A stretch of DNA of 64,000 bases from Halorubrum sp. BOL3-1. GTDB taxonomy: Archaea; Halobacteriota; Halobacteria; Halobacteriales; Haloferacaceae. The translations under genes were made by a program, and so were the position numbers. Every line of letters starts with the position of its first letter. The first letter of the stretch is position 1. The DNA is taken from contig NZ_CP034692.1 of NCBI RefSeq assembly GCF_004114375.1, positions 1,984,001 through 2,048,000 on the forward strand, given 5' to 3'. Positions 45,729 to 53,971 of this stretch are shown here, one piece after another. Under the pieces are notes generated by a model. The model was not told where the DNA came from and made no database searches. It saw nothing but the letters and a program-made list of their open reading frames with translations.

Positions 45729-45800
45729 ATGCAAGAGGAATCGCCTTCCGGGGTCTGATCGAGCTACGGCGCGAAGCTCGCGCTGTCGCTCGTCGGGGTC
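45729..45800 (+). other. Apparent true 5' end of the transducer gene, interrupted by TGA
   Basis: ATG at 45729 is in frame with the long transducer frame. After MQEESPSGV comes TGA (45756-45758), then [14 protein letters not shown] leading directly into the first transmembrane helix. Other haloarchaeal transducers have a basic residue and Tyr just before this helix, so one C-to-T change of a CGA Arg codon would explain the TGA. It is either a real nonsense mutation, a recoding event or a sequence error. Confidence 0.6.
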
Positions 45801-47399
45801 ATGGGGGTCTCAGTTTCGTACGGGGTCATCGTCTACCTCCGCGCGGAGGAGGCCGGGGGCGCTGGCGCGGAAGTGCGCTCCGGGCTCGTGGGGATAACGC
45901 TGTTGACGGTGATCGGGCTCGCGCTCATCGGCGTCACGGTCGGGTCGAACACGGTCATCTCCTTACGCCAGCTCACGGCAAAGGCCGATCGGATGGCCGA
46001 GGGAGACCTCGACGTGACGCTACGGACGGGGCGAACGGACGAGATCGGGCGGCTGTTCCGGGCGTTCGACGAGATGCGCGGCTCCCTTCGGTCGGAGATC
46101 GACGACGCCGAGACGGCCCGCGAGGAGGCCGAGCGGGCCCGACGGGACGCGAACGCGCGCGCCGAGACGGTCGAGCAGAAGGCGACGGAGTACGAGGCCG
46201 CCATGCGCGCGCTCGCCGACGGCGACCTGACGCAACGGGTCGACCCGGACGGCGACAACGAGGCGATGGCGCGGGTCGGTACCGCGTTCAACGAGATGGC
46301 CGCAGAGCTGGAGGGGACCGTCGCCTCGGTCGCGACCGTCGCGGAGGACACCGCCGACGTCGCCGGCACGGTCGACGACCGCACCGACAGCCTGCGGGCG
46401 ACGACCGGCACCGTCTCCGAGGCGGTCACGGAGATCGCCGAGGGCGCGCGCACCCAGCGCGACGACCTCCGGGCGGCGACCGACGAGGCCGAGAGCCTCG
46501 CCTCCTCCGCCGAGGAGGTGGCCTCGACTGTCACGGACGTGGCCGAGACGGCCGAACACGCGGCCGCGGTCGGTGAGGAGGGCCGCGAGGCCGCCGAAGA
46601 GGCGCTGACGGAGATGGACGCCGTCGAGGAGTCGACCGCGGAGACGACCGAGGAGATCGAGGCGCTCGCCGCGGAGGTCGAGGAGATCGGCGAGGTGGTC
46701 GACGCCATCTCGGAGATCGCGGAGCAGACGAACCTGCTGGCGCTGAACGCGTCGATCGAGGCGGCGCGCTCCGGGGCCGACGGCGCCGGCTTCGCGGTCG
46801 TCGCCGAGGAAGTGAAGTCGCTCGCGGAGGAGACCCAGGAGTCCGCGGGCGAGATCGAAGCCCGGATCCACGCGGTCCAGGAGCGCGCCGAGACGGGTGC
46901 CGCGGCGATGGCCCGCACCGAAGAGCGGATCTCCGCCGGCGTCGACACCGTCGAGACCTCGATCGACGCGCTCGAACGCCTCGCGGAGGCCTCCGAGCGG
47001 ACCGACACGAGCATGGACGAGATCACCGACGCGACCGAGACGCAGGCGGACTCCGTCGACGCGGTCGTCGGCCACGTCGAGGACGTCTCCTCGATCAGCG
47101 CCCAGACAGCGAGCGCCGCCGGCGACGTCACCGGGGCGGTCGACGAGCAGGAGGAGACGCTCTCCGCGGTCGAGACCGCCGCCGGGTCGCTGTCCGAGCG
47201 GGCGCGAGCGCTCAGGGGCGCCGTCGACGACTTCTCGTTCGACGCGGCCGAGACCGACGTTTTGGGGGCGGTCGGTGCCGAGGCCGCGACGGCGTCCGGG
47301 ACCGTCGTCTCCGACGGCGGCGGGTTCGAGTTCGCCGAGGGGGAAACGGACGCCGGAGACTACCGTCCGAACCCGGCCGACGGGGAGGAGGTGAACTGA
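45801..47399 (+). CDS. htr: Sensory rhodopsin transducer (Htr, methyl-accepting protein); 5' end damaged
   Basis: The uninterrupted frame gives 532 aa from an internal ATG that would cut the first membrane helix in half. A second helix follows ([20 protein letters not shown]), then a HAMP domain ([20 protein letters not shown]) with a second HAMP-like unit near residue 145, and the signalling hairpin with [20 protein letters not shown] and [20 protein letters not shown]. There is no large extracellular domain, as in transducers that bind a rhodopsin. It is coupled to the rhodopsin gene one nucleotide downstream. It should control CheA and flagellar switching in response to light. Confidence 0.88.
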   Translation: MGVSVSYGVIVYLRAEEAGGAGAEVRSGLVGITLLTVIGLALIGVTVGSNTVISLRQLTAKADRMAEGDLDVTLRTGRTDEIGRLFRAFDEMRGSLRSEIDDAETAREEAERARRDANARAETVEQKATEYEAAMRALADGDLTQRVDPDGDNEAMARVGTAFNEMAAELEGTVASVATVAEDTADVAGTVDDRTDSLRATTGTVSEAVTEIAEGARTQRDDLRAATDEAESLASSAEEVASTVTDVAETAEHAAAVGEEGREAAEEALTEMDAVEESTAETTEEIEALAAEVEEIGEVVDAISEIAEQTNLLALNASIEAARSGADGAGFAVVAEEVKSLAEETQESAGEIEARIHAVQERAETGAAAMARTEERISAGVDTVETSIDALERLAEASERTDTSMDEITDATETQADSVDAVVGHVEDVSSISAQTASAAGDVTGAVDEQEETLSAVETAAGSLSERARALRGAVDDFSFDAAETDVLGAVGAEAATASGTVVSDGGGFEFAEGETDAGDYRPNPADGEEVN

Positions 47400-47400
47400 G

Positions 47401-48153
47401 ATGCTCGTCGACACCGCCGTCTGGGCGTGGATCGGCCTGCTCGCGATGGGCGCCGGTACCGTCCCCCCGCTGTGGGCGTGGTACTCTCGGTCCTCGGAGG
47501 CGGGCGAGTCGCACGCGGTCTACTACGCCACGCTCGCCGGGGTCACCGGCGTCGCGGCGCTCGCGTATCTCTCGATGGCGCTCGGGTTCAGCACGGTGGC
47601 GACGCCCGGCGGCGACCTCCCGCTCTCCCGGTACCTCGACTGGCTGATCACGACCCCGCTGCTGCTTCTGTACCTCGGCCTGCTCGCTCAACCGTCGCGC
47701 CGCGTGCTCGGCGGGCTGATCGCGGTCGACGTGGTGATCATCGCCGGCGGGATCGCCGCAGTCGTCACGACGGGAACGCTCTCGTGGGGCCTGTTCGGGA
47801 CCGCTTCGGCGGCGTACGCGGTCCTCGTTTACGGGCTCCTCGTTTCGCTCTCACGGTCGGCCTCGGCCGAGGGAGGTCGGGTCCGGGCCGTCTTCGGGAC
47901 GCTCCGGAACATCACCGTCGTCCTCTGGACGCTGTACCCGGTCGTGTGGCTGCTCGCCCCGACCGGATTCGGAGTCCTGACGCCCGCGACGGAGATGCTC
48001 GTGTTCGTCTACCTCGACATCGTCTCGAAGGTTGGATTCGTCGTCGTCGCGGTCGCGGGCGCGGACGCGCTCGACCAACTCGACCTCGGTGAGGCGGAGG
48101 GCTCGACGGCGTTCGAGCCGTCGGGCGCAGCCGCAGAGCCGAGCGACGACTGA
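47401..48153 (+). CDS. sop: Sensory rhodopsin (SRII-like)
   Basis: Seven-helix retinal protein of 250 aa. The retinal Schiff-base Lys210 is in VYLDIVSKVGF with the second counterion Asp206. Helix C has Arg77 and Asp80 (RYLDWLITTPLLLLYLG). The position of the proton-pump donor Asp of bacteriorhodopsin is Tyr91, as in sensory rather than pumping rhodopsins. The segments TLRNITVVLWTLYPVVWLLA and VYLDIVSK, with Tyr204 at the transducer-binding Tyr position, look SRII-like, although GTLSWGLFG recalls SRI. The transducer gene ends 2 nt before its ATG. It should signal phototaxis. Confidence 0.9.
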   Translation: MLVDTAVWAWIGLLAMGAGTVPPLWAWYSRSSEAGESHAVYYATLAGVTGVAALAYLSMALGFSTVATPGGDLPLSRYLDWLITTPLLLLYLGLLAQPSRRVLGGLIAVDVVIIAGGIAAVVTTGTLSWGLFGTASAAYAVLVYGLLVSLSRSASAEGGRVRAVFGTLRNITVVLWTLYPVVWLLAPTGFGVLTPATEMLVFVYLDIVSKVGFVVVAVAGADALDQLDLGEAEGSTAFEPSGAAAEPSDD

Positions 48154-48177
48154 GCGAAACCCGCGGCCGTTTTCGAG

Positions 48178-49302
48178 TCACTCGGGTTCGGAGTCGGCGA
48201 CGAGGTCCGCGTACCGCGCGCCGGTCTGTTTCAGCGTCTCCGTCGAGTAGAGCCGTTCGTGCGAGACGGGGAGGTGGTCCGCTGCCAGCTCGTCGATCTT
48301 CGCGTCGACGGCCTCGGCCTCGCGGCCGTGGATCATCGTGAACAGGTTGTACTCCCACCCCTGGTCGGGGCGTCGCGGCCGGTGGTAACAGAGGGTGACG
48401 TACGGGAGGCTCCCGACCGCCTCGCCGCGCTCGTCGAGCTCGTCGTCCGGCACGTCCCAGACCACCATACAGTTGTTCGTGAACCCGGTGACGACGTGGT
48501 TGACGACACAGCCGATCCGCTTGATACAGCCGTCCGCGAGCAGGCGCTCGACCCCCGCGAGGACGTCGTCGACGGGGGCGTCGACCGCGCTCGCCACGTC
48601 GGCGTAGGGAGTCGCGGACAGCGGGAAGCCGTCCTGGATCGCCAAGAGGAGGTCGGCTTCGAGGTCGGTGAGGCCCCCGCGGGCGCTCTCGGAGATGCGG
48701 GTGGCTGAGACGTCCGTCTCGGACGCTCGCGGGTCGCTTCGCCCCCCGCTCGCGGATTCCGAGGCGCTTCGCGCCTCGCCCGACTCCCTCGCGAACCGGT
48801 CGCCGTTGACGACCGAAAACTCCAGGTCGATGTAGTAGTCCGTGAGCATCGGGAGCGCCAGCACCGCACGGCCCGTGCGCTCCTCGATCTCCGCGAGGAT
48901 CGCGTCGCGCCGCTCCCGCGATCCCGCGGTGACGACGAACCACTGGTTCCACTCGTGGTCCCGGCGGTAGTTGTGGTTCACCTGCCGGTAGCCATTGATC
49001 ACGTCCGCGATCTCGTCGAATCGGTCCTCTGGCGCGCGCATGGCCGCGAGCGTCGAGGAGCCGATGACGGGCGGGTTGAGGACCGCTCCGAACCGTCGGA
49101 ACACGCCGCGCTCGCGGAGGTCGCGGACGCGGTCGAGGACCGCGTCGGCGTCGACGTCGACACCCGCTTCGGCCGCGATCTCGTTGGCGACCCGTTCGAA
49201 CGGACGGCACTCGACGGGGAAGCCGCTCTGGTACTCGTCGACGAGGACGGCGTCGACCGCGTCGAGGTCGGCGCGCCAGTCGGCGTCCAGACTCATTACC
49301 AT
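48178..49302 (-). CDS. Siroheme decarboxylase-like AhbA-AhbB fusion (Lrp/AsnC-related)
   Basis: 374 aa with two tandem Lrp/AsnC-like halves joined by a Ser/Ala/Arg-rich linker at about residues 178-210. The N-terminal half has RERGVFRRFGAVLNPPVIGS and QVNHNYRRDHEWNQWFVVTA; the C-terminal half has DGCIKRIGCVVNHVVTGFTN and YVTLCYHRPRRPDQGWEYNL. These are the siroheme decarboxylase (AhbA/AhbB, NirD/L/G/H) signatures, including the YRxxH and CYHRP segments. It would convert siroheme to didecarboxysiroheme in the archaeal alternative haem pathway. Regulator function is the older, less likely annotation. Confidence 0.88.
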   Translation of the reverse strand: MVMSLDADWRADLDAVDAVLVDEYQSGFPVECRPFERVANEIAAEAGVDVDADAVLDRVRDLRERGVFRRFGAVLNPPVIGSSTLAAMRAPEDRFDEIADVINGYRQVNHNYRRDHEWNQWFVVTAGSRERRDAILAEIEERTGRAVLALPMLTDYYIDLEFSVVNGDRFARESGEARSASESASGGRSDPRASETDVSATRISESARGGLTDLEADLLLAIQDGFPLSATPYADVASAVDAPVDDVLAGVERLLADGCIKRIGCVVNHVVTGFTNNCMVVWDVPDDELDERGEAVGSLPYVTLCYHRPRRPDQGWEYNLFTMIHGREAEAVDAKIDELAADHLPVSHERLYSTETLKQTGARYADLVADSEPE

Positions 49303-49413
49303 CGGTAGGGCCTCGGGGTATCTACGGGTTTCGGAGGCGGTTCGGAGAGTAGAGGGGATCGGACGGGCCGGTCGTCAGCGGAGACGAGAGGGCGGCCGAG
49401 GGCGACGGCGGAG

Positions 49414-49572
49414 TCAGTCGTCGGCGGGGGCCTCGCTCGGCGTCGGGGCGAACGCCCGGGCGCTCTCCTCCAACTGTGCCGTCGAGCAGCCGCCGACGGT
49501 CGCGGCCTGTTCGAGCGTTAGGGTACGGGAACGGTACAGCGTGAGTGCGGTGGACACGGATTTGGACGTCAT
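49414..49572 (-). CDS. 52-aa haloarchaeal small protein (DUF7317-like)
   Basis: Short gene reading MTSKSVSTALTLYRSRTLTL, then EQAATVGGCSTAQLEESARA and a short acidic tail ending in TGA. The LYRxxxLTLEQAA pattern matches small haloarchaeal helix-turn-helix-like proteins often annotated DUF7317; the exact family number is from memory. The upstream 145 nt are strongly AT-rich, consistent with a promoter region. The function is unknown. Confidence 0.6.
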   Translation of the reverse strand: MTSKSVSTALTLYRSRTLTLEQAATVGGCSTAQLEESARAFAPTPSEAPADD

Positions 49573-49787
49573 CGGGTACGCTTCACTATAATATGGACGA
49601 ATATATAACTGTATCGGGTTTTAGAATCGACTACGGAGTATCTATTGCGTATACTGTTGTGTTCTTGTACTTTTTCTCTCTAGAATTGTACGGTCCGACG
49701 GTCCTTATTTGATAATTAGTGGCACGGTCCGAGGTTCCGACATCCCTCGCCGCGTCGCGCGCGCTTCCCGCTGTCCGCGTGATATTG

Positions 49788-50120
49788 ACTCGACCGAGAC
49801 CGCCGAAGCCCCAGCCGCTCGGCTGGACGAGCGTGGATCCGTTTATAAATAGCTGATCGACACGAACACCGCCGAAGCCCCAGCCGCGAGGCAGTCGGAC
49901 ACTCGCTGCGCTCCTCGTCGCTCACTTCGTTCGCTCCTGCGGTGCTTACGTCGTCTCCGACTGCCTCGCGACTGCCCCTTCGAGCCCCGCCCCGGACCGC
50001 CCCGCACCTCACGCCTCCCCATCCTCGTCGACTGGTCTCCGCTTCGCTCCGACCGGTCGACTCCCTCGCGCGGCGCTCCTCGGCCGCGACGCGGCCTCGG
50101 AGGCGCGCACCACCGCGCGA
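49788..50120 (-). repeat. Composite structured repeat, copy 4 (long form)
   Basis: The same element on the opposite strand, in the 633-nt gap between the 52-aa gene and hisG. Hairpin 1 is GGCCGCG (50082-50088) with CGCGGCC (50090-50096). Hairpin 2 is GTCGACTGGT (50027-50036) with ACCGGTCGAC (50052-50061), its loop again containing the GGAGCGAAGCGGAG motif. A further perfect 15-bp pair joins 49885-49899 and 49956-49970. Two GGCTGGGGCTTCGGCGG modules lie at about 49839-49887 and 49790-49820. The rest of the gap is an AT-rich stretch (49573-49730) and the hisG upstream region. Confidence 0.78.
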
Positions 50121-50205
50121 GGTTGTTAATAAATAGACTCGTGCCGGCGCCCGCCACCGCTCGCCGGACGAAAACGTTTCCCGGCCTCCCTGCGACGCTC
50201 TCCGT

Positions 50206-51096
50206 ATGCGCATCGCCGTCCCCAACAAGGGCCGCCTACACGAGCCGACGCTCTCGCTGTTAGAGCGCGCGGGACTCCACGTCGAGGAGACCGCCGACCG
50301 CCAGCTGTACGCCGACACCGTCGACCCCGACGTGTCGGTCCTCTTCGCGCGCGCCGCGGACATTCCGGAGTACGTCCGCGACGGCGCGGCCGACCTCGGC
50401 GTCACCGGTCTCGACCAGGCCGCCGAGTCCGGCGGGGTCGCGGACGCCGCGAGCGATACGGCCGACGGCGACCTCGTCGACCTGCTCGACTTAGGCTACG
50501 GCTCCTGTAAGCTCGTCCTCGCGGCGCCCGAGGACGGCGGCGTCTCGGCCGTCGAGGACGTCGCCGGGCGGACGGTCGCCACCGAGTTCCCGAACGTCAC
50601 GCGCGACTACCTCGACCGCGTGGGCGTCGACGCCGACGTGGTCACCGTGACGGGCGCGACGGAGCTGACCCCGCACGTCGACATGGCCGACGCCATCGTC
50701 GACATCACCTCGACGGGGACGACGCTGAAGGTGAACCGGCTAGCCGTGATCGACGACGTGCTCAACTCCTCCGTGCGGCTGTTCGCGCGGCCGGACGTGA
50801 TCGACGACGCGAAGGTCGGGCAGGTGGAGACCGCCTTCGAGTCCGTCCTCGCGGCGGACGGCCGGCGCTACCTGATGATGAACGCGCCGACGGCGCGGCT
50901 CGACGAGGTGAAGGACGTGATCCCCGGGCTGGGCGGCCCGACCGTGATGGACGTGGAGGCCGACGAGAACGGCAACGGGGTGGTCGCGGTCCACGCGGTC
51001 GTCGACAAGCGGGACGTGTTCGAGACCATCTCGGAGCTGCGGTCCGTCGGCGCGACCGGCATCCTCGTCACGGAGATCGAGCGGCTCGTGGAGTGA
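50206..51096 (+). CDS. hisG: ATP phosphoribosyltransferase (long form)
   Basis: First enzyme of histidine synthesis, 296 aa. The N-terminus [20 protein letters not shown] is the family signature. The catalytic domains contain [40 protein letters not shown] and the PRPP-binding loop in [17 protein letters not shown]. The C-terminal regulatory domain ([20 protein letters not shown]) shows the long, HisZ-independent form that is feedback-inhibited by histidine. It stands alone. Confidence 0.96.
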   Translation: MRIAVPNKGRLHEPTLSLLERAGLHVEETADRQLYADTVDPDVSVLFARAADIPEYVRDGAADLGVTGLDQAAESGGVADAASDTADGDLVDLLDLGYGSCKLVLAAPEDGGVSAVEDVAGRTVATEFPNVTRDYLDRVGVDADVVTVTGATELTPHVDMADAIVDITSTGTTLKVNRLAVIDDVLNSSVRLFARPDVIDDAKVGQVETAFESVLAADGRRYLMMNAPTARLDEVKDVIPGLGGPTVMDVEADENGNGVVAVHAVVDKRDVFETISELRSVGATGILVTEIERLVE

Positions 51097-51111
51097 GACC
51101 GCGCGTCCCAC

Positions 51112-51360
51112 TCACTCTCCGTCGATCAGCCGCTCTTTTTCCGCGCGCGACAGCGACTTGACCGCGTACTCCCGGGACATCGCCGCCGACTTCGAGTCGA
51201 ACGACTCGACGTGCCGCAGGGCAACGGGGGTCCGCCCGCGGGTGTACTTCGCGCCCTCGCCGGCGTCGTGTTCCGCGACCCGGCGCTCCACGTCGGTCGT
51301 GTACCCGGTGTAGAGGGTGCCGTCGGCGCACTCGATCACGTACACGTGATGGTCGGCCAC
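51112..51360 (-). CDS. GIY-YIG domain nuclease family protein
   Basis: An 82-aa single-domain protein of the UvrC/YhbQ group. The two-strand motif appears as [20 protein letters not shown] (Y-V ... Y-T-G), followed by [20 protein letters not shown] with the catalytic Arg and the GAKYTRGR motif, and Glu in SREYAVKSL. Such small proteins may act in DNA repair or RNA/DNA cleavage; the role in haloarchaea is not known. It converges with hisG. Confidence 0.9.
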   Translation of the reverse strand: MADHHVYVIECADGTLYTGYTTDVERRVAEHDAGEGAKYTRGRTPVALRHVESFDSKSAAMSREYAVKSLSRAEKERLIDGE

Positions 51361-51494
51361 GAGTCATCGTGCGGGCGCGAGCGCAAAGTGCGTGCGGATG
51401 TGCCCGAACTGTGCGCGCGGACGTGTGTCCGAACCGTCGGAGGGGCGGAACCGCCGCTCTCCGTGCGCTCGGCCTCCGATCGGCGTTTCGCCGG

Positions 51495-51647
51495 TCAGTC
51501 TCCGGTTTGCGTCCGCTCGCGGGACACCTCTGCGATGCCCGCGTTCGCGGAGCACTTCGGGCACGCGTTCAGGTCGCCGCGCTCGTCCGTGAAGACGCGA
51601 GCGAAGCGGTCCGAGACGTGCGACCCGCAGTGGTCACAGCATGGCAT
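51495..51647 (-). CDS. 50-aa zinc-ribbon protein (DUF7563-like)
   Basis: Short gene MPCCDHCGSHVSDRFARVFT, followed by DERGDLNACPKCSANAGI. Two CxxC pairs (CDHC and CPKC), 20 or so residues apart, form a clear zinc ribbon. It resembles the small haloarchaeal zinc-finger family DUF7563; I am not certain of the number. Possible roles are nucleic-acid binding or protein contact. Stop at 51495. Confidence 0.65.
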   Translation of the reverse strand: MPCCDHCGSHVSDRFARVFTDERGDLNACPKCSANAGIAEVSRERTQTGD

Positions 51648-51749
51648 GTGATGCCGACGTGCGTCGGCAACTGCCGTACGGACTCGACGAACAAATACCC
51701 TTTTTCGACCCCGTCGGCTGCCGGTATTCGCCCGGTTACTCCGGTCCGA

Positions 51750-52571
51750 CTACTCGTCGCGCGCCGCGTCGACCGCACGGGCTATCAGCCCGGCCTGGGC
51801 GCCGGCGACGAAGCCGGCGTCGACGTTGACGGTCGTGAGCACGGAGCACGACTGGAGGGCGCCCTCCAAGGCCGCGACCCCCTCGCCGCCGACGCCGTAG
51901 CCGGTCGAGACGGGGACCGCGATCACGGGGGCGTCGACCAGCCCGGCGACGACGGTCGGGAGCGCGCCCTCGCGGCCCGCCGCGACGACGACGACGTCGG
52001 CGCCGCGGATCCGATCGACCTGATCTAAGATCCGGTCGAGGTTGGCGACGCCGACGTCGTCGACCCGGTCGACCGTCGCGCCGACCTCGCGGGCGACGAC
52101 CGCCGCCTCGCCGGCGACCGGCGCGTCCGCGGTACCGGCGGCCACGACCGCGACCGCCGCGTCGAGCGACGGCGGCTCGAAGTCCGCTGCGTGCGCGACG
52201 ACGGTTCCGGTCCGGTCGTCGCGGTCGACCGTCGCGCCCGGGTCGCCGCCGCCGACCGTCTCCTCCCGGTCGCCGCCGCCGACCGTCTCCTCCCGGTCGC
52301 CGCCGCCGACCGCCGACGCGACCACCGACGCGGTCGCTTCGTCCGCGCGCGTTACAAGCGCGCGGCCGGTGGTTTCGAGCGCCGTCGTCGCCAGCGCGGC
52401 GACCTCCGCCGGCGTCTTCCCCTCCGCGAGGATCGCCTCCGGGATCCCGCGCCGTCGCTCGCGGGCGGCGTCGAACCGGCCCGCGTCCGTGGTCGCGTAT
52501 CCTGCGAGCCGCGACTCCGCCTCCCCGACGCCGATCTCGCCCGCTTCGAGCGCCGCTAACGTCTCTCGCAT
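51750..52571 (-). CDS. larB: LarB-like protein, nickel-pincer cofactor biosynthesis
   Basis: A 273-aa carboxylase related to PurE. In the lactate racemase pathway LarB carboxylates and hydrolyses nicotinic acid adenine dinucleotide to start the nickel-pincer cofactor. Recognisable parts: FDAARERRRGIPEAILAEGK, then AIR-carboxylase-like AVVAAGTADAPVAGEAAVVA, DVVVVAAGREGALPTVVAGL and VIAVPVSTGYGVGGEGVAAL. An insert at about residues 88-125 is made of 9-residue repeats. larC and larE are not in the window, so the assignment rests on sequence alone. Confidence 0.9.
   Translation of the reverse strand: MRETLAALEAGEIGVGEAESRLAGYATTDAGRFDAARERRRGIPEAILAEGKTPAEVAALATTALETTGRALVTRADEATASVVASAVGGGDREETVGGGDREETVGGGDPGATVDRDDRTGTVVAHAADFEPPSLDAAVAVVAAGTADAPVAGEAAVVAREVGATVDRVDDVGVANLDRILDQVDRIRGADVVVVAAGREGALPTVVAGLVDAPVIAVPVSTGYGVGGEGVAALEGALQSCSVLTTVNVDAGFVAGAQAGLIARAVDAARDE
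52241..52311. repeat. 27-nt tandem repeat inside larB
   Basis: Two exact units (52241-52267, 52268-52294) and a partial third to 52311, coding on the minus strand for repeated GGGDREETV. It expands a surface loop between the N-terminal and PurE-like parts without shifting the frame. Confidence 0.88.
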
Positions 52572-52894
52572 GAGCGACCGTGCGGGGCGGACCGGGTCGA
52601 ACCTGTCGGTTCGGCATCCGTCGACGAGGCGCGTCGCGTACTCGACGCCGAGACGAGAGAGACCGAGAGGCGAGCGGCACGCGGGACGCGCGCGAGGCGG
52701 TCGAGCGGCGTTCGCGGCGGGCCCGGGTCGCGTTCGAACCGCGTTCGGAACTGCCTTCGAGTCGACGCGGAGATGAGAATCTCACAAGATTTATAAGTGC
52801 TTGCGTTCGCGACCTTCCGCGAACCGGCGGCACGGCGCCCCTCGCGGTCGAATTCAGGAACTCTTATTAACTATCACCGGATAGGACCGATCGC
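52572..52894. other. 323-nt intergenic region, divergent promoters
   Basis: Between larB (minus) and the DUF1931 gene (plus). TATA-like motifs are seen at about 52788 (ATTTATAAG) and 52863 (TTATTAAC, about 27 nt before the DUF1931 ATG). No gene or repeat is visible. Confidence 0.5.
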
Positions 52895-53062
52895 ATGGCA
52901 GACCTTATTGTCAAAGCGGCCGTCAAGGAAGCCCTGGACGACAAGAACGTCGCTTCGGACTTCTACGACGCGCTGGACGACGAAGTGGACGAGCTGCTCG
53001 AAGACGCCGCGCGCCGCGCCGAGGCCAACGACCGGAAGACGGTCCAGCCTCGCGACCTCTAA
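52895..53062 (+). CDS. DUF1931 small histone-fold-like protein
   Basis: A 55-aa protein, MADLIVKAAVKEALDDKNVA, then SDFYDALDDEVDELLEDAAR and a TVQPRDL end. This is the haloarchaeal short form of DUF1931, whose longer relatives have a histone-like fold; the ending RAEANDRKTVQPRDL resembles the histone motif. The exact role (DNA binding or otherwise) is unsettled. It has a TATA box 25-30 nt upstream and a T6 terminator shortly after the stop. It is too short for most gene finders. Confidence 0.85.
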   Translation: MADLIVKAAVKEALDDKNVASDFYDALDDEVDELLEDAARRAEANDRKTVQPRDL

Positions 53063-53086
53063 GACGGACGCGCTTTCCGCTCTTCA

Positions 53087-53092
53087 TTTTTT
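53087..53092 (+). terminator. T6 terminator after DUF1931 gene
   Basis: A run of six T about 25 nt downstream of the stop codon, in a GC-rich setting, typical of archaeal termination. Confidence 0.5.
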
Positions 53093-53170
53093 GGCGAGTG
53101 CCGACCGACGAGCGACGCGTCCGCCGGGAGAGCGTCGAACGGCTGTCACCGCCTCGCGGCCCGGGGACAG

Positions 53171-53896
53171 TCACCGCCTCGCGACCCGGACGCCCGACTC
53201 GGTACCGACGTGGACCTCGTCCGCGAGACCGACGAAGATCCCGTGTTCGACGACCCCGGGCGTCGTCGAGAGCGCCGTCGAAAGCGAGTCCGGATCGTCG
53301 ATCCGGCCGAACGAGGCGTCGACCACGAGGTTCCCGTTGTCCGTGACGACCGGCCCGTCCTTCCCTTCCGCGCGCCGCAGGGTCGGCTCGCCCCCGACCG
53401 CCCGAACGGCGGCGGCGACCGCGGACCGAGCCGGGGGGAGGACCTCCACCGGGACGGACCCGTCGAGGACCGGTATCTCCTTCGATGGGTCGACGACGAC
53501 GAGGAAGCGGTCGGCCGCCGCGTCGACCAGTTTTTCCCTGGCGTGGGCGGCCCCGCCTCCCTTTATCAGGGGACCGACGGTCGGTTCGTCGCCGCGACCG
53601 ACCGCGACCTGGTCGGCGCCGTCGACGGCGAGGTCGATCCCCGGCCCGTCGGGACCGACCGCCTCGGGCAGATCGAGGCAGGGGATCCCCCGTTCGACCG
53701 CGAGTTCGCGGCTCGCGAAGGAGGTGGGGACCCCGCGCACGTCGAGACCGGCGTCGACCCGGTCACCGAGCCGCCGGATCGCGTGGGCCGCCGTCGACCC
53801 CGTTCCCAATCCGACCACGTCGCCGTCGGTCACCGCCTCGGCCGCCGATTCGCCGGCGCGTCGCTTCGCCGCGTCGCTCCCGCCGCTCGTCTTCAT
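53171..53896 (-). CDS. rpiA: Ribose-5-phosphate isomerase A
   Basis: Interconverts ribulose-5-phosphate and ribose-5-phosphate; 241 aa. Motifs: DGDVVGLGTGSTAAHAIRRL (phosphate-binding GTGST), GIDLAVDGADQVAVGRGDE with the catalytic Asp residues, LIKGGGAAHAREKLVDAAA with the catalytic Lys and the GGGAA loop, and VVTDNGNLVVDASFG. It supplies ribose phosphate for nucleotides and for HisG (PRPP). It is convergent with the DUF1931 gene. Confidence 0.96.
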   Translation of the reverse strand: MKTSGGSDAAKRRAGESAAEAVTDGDVVGLGTGSTAAHAIRRLGDRVDAGLDVRGVPTSFASRELAVERGIPCLDLPEAVGPDGPGIDLAVDGADQVAVGRGDEPTVGPLIKGGGAAHAREKLVDAAADRFLVVVDPSKEIPVLDGSVPVEVLPPARSAVAAAVRAVGGEPTLRRAEGKDGPVVTDNGNLVVDASFGRIDDPDSLSTALSTTPGVVEHGIFVGLADEVHVGTESGVRVARR

Positions 53897-53971
53897 AGGG
53901 CGAGGTGCGGACGGAGTCGTTGAAAAGGCGTCGGCGGGACGACCAGGCGAGCCGGAGCCGCTGGGACGGCC

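Noticed and set aside
45620-46576. Plus-strand frame overlapping the transducer start, considered as evidence for a frameshift
   Set aside because: It is Arg/Gly-rich throughout; the membrane helix is in the 45729 frame on both sides of the TGA, so a single nonsense codon explains the data without a frameshift.
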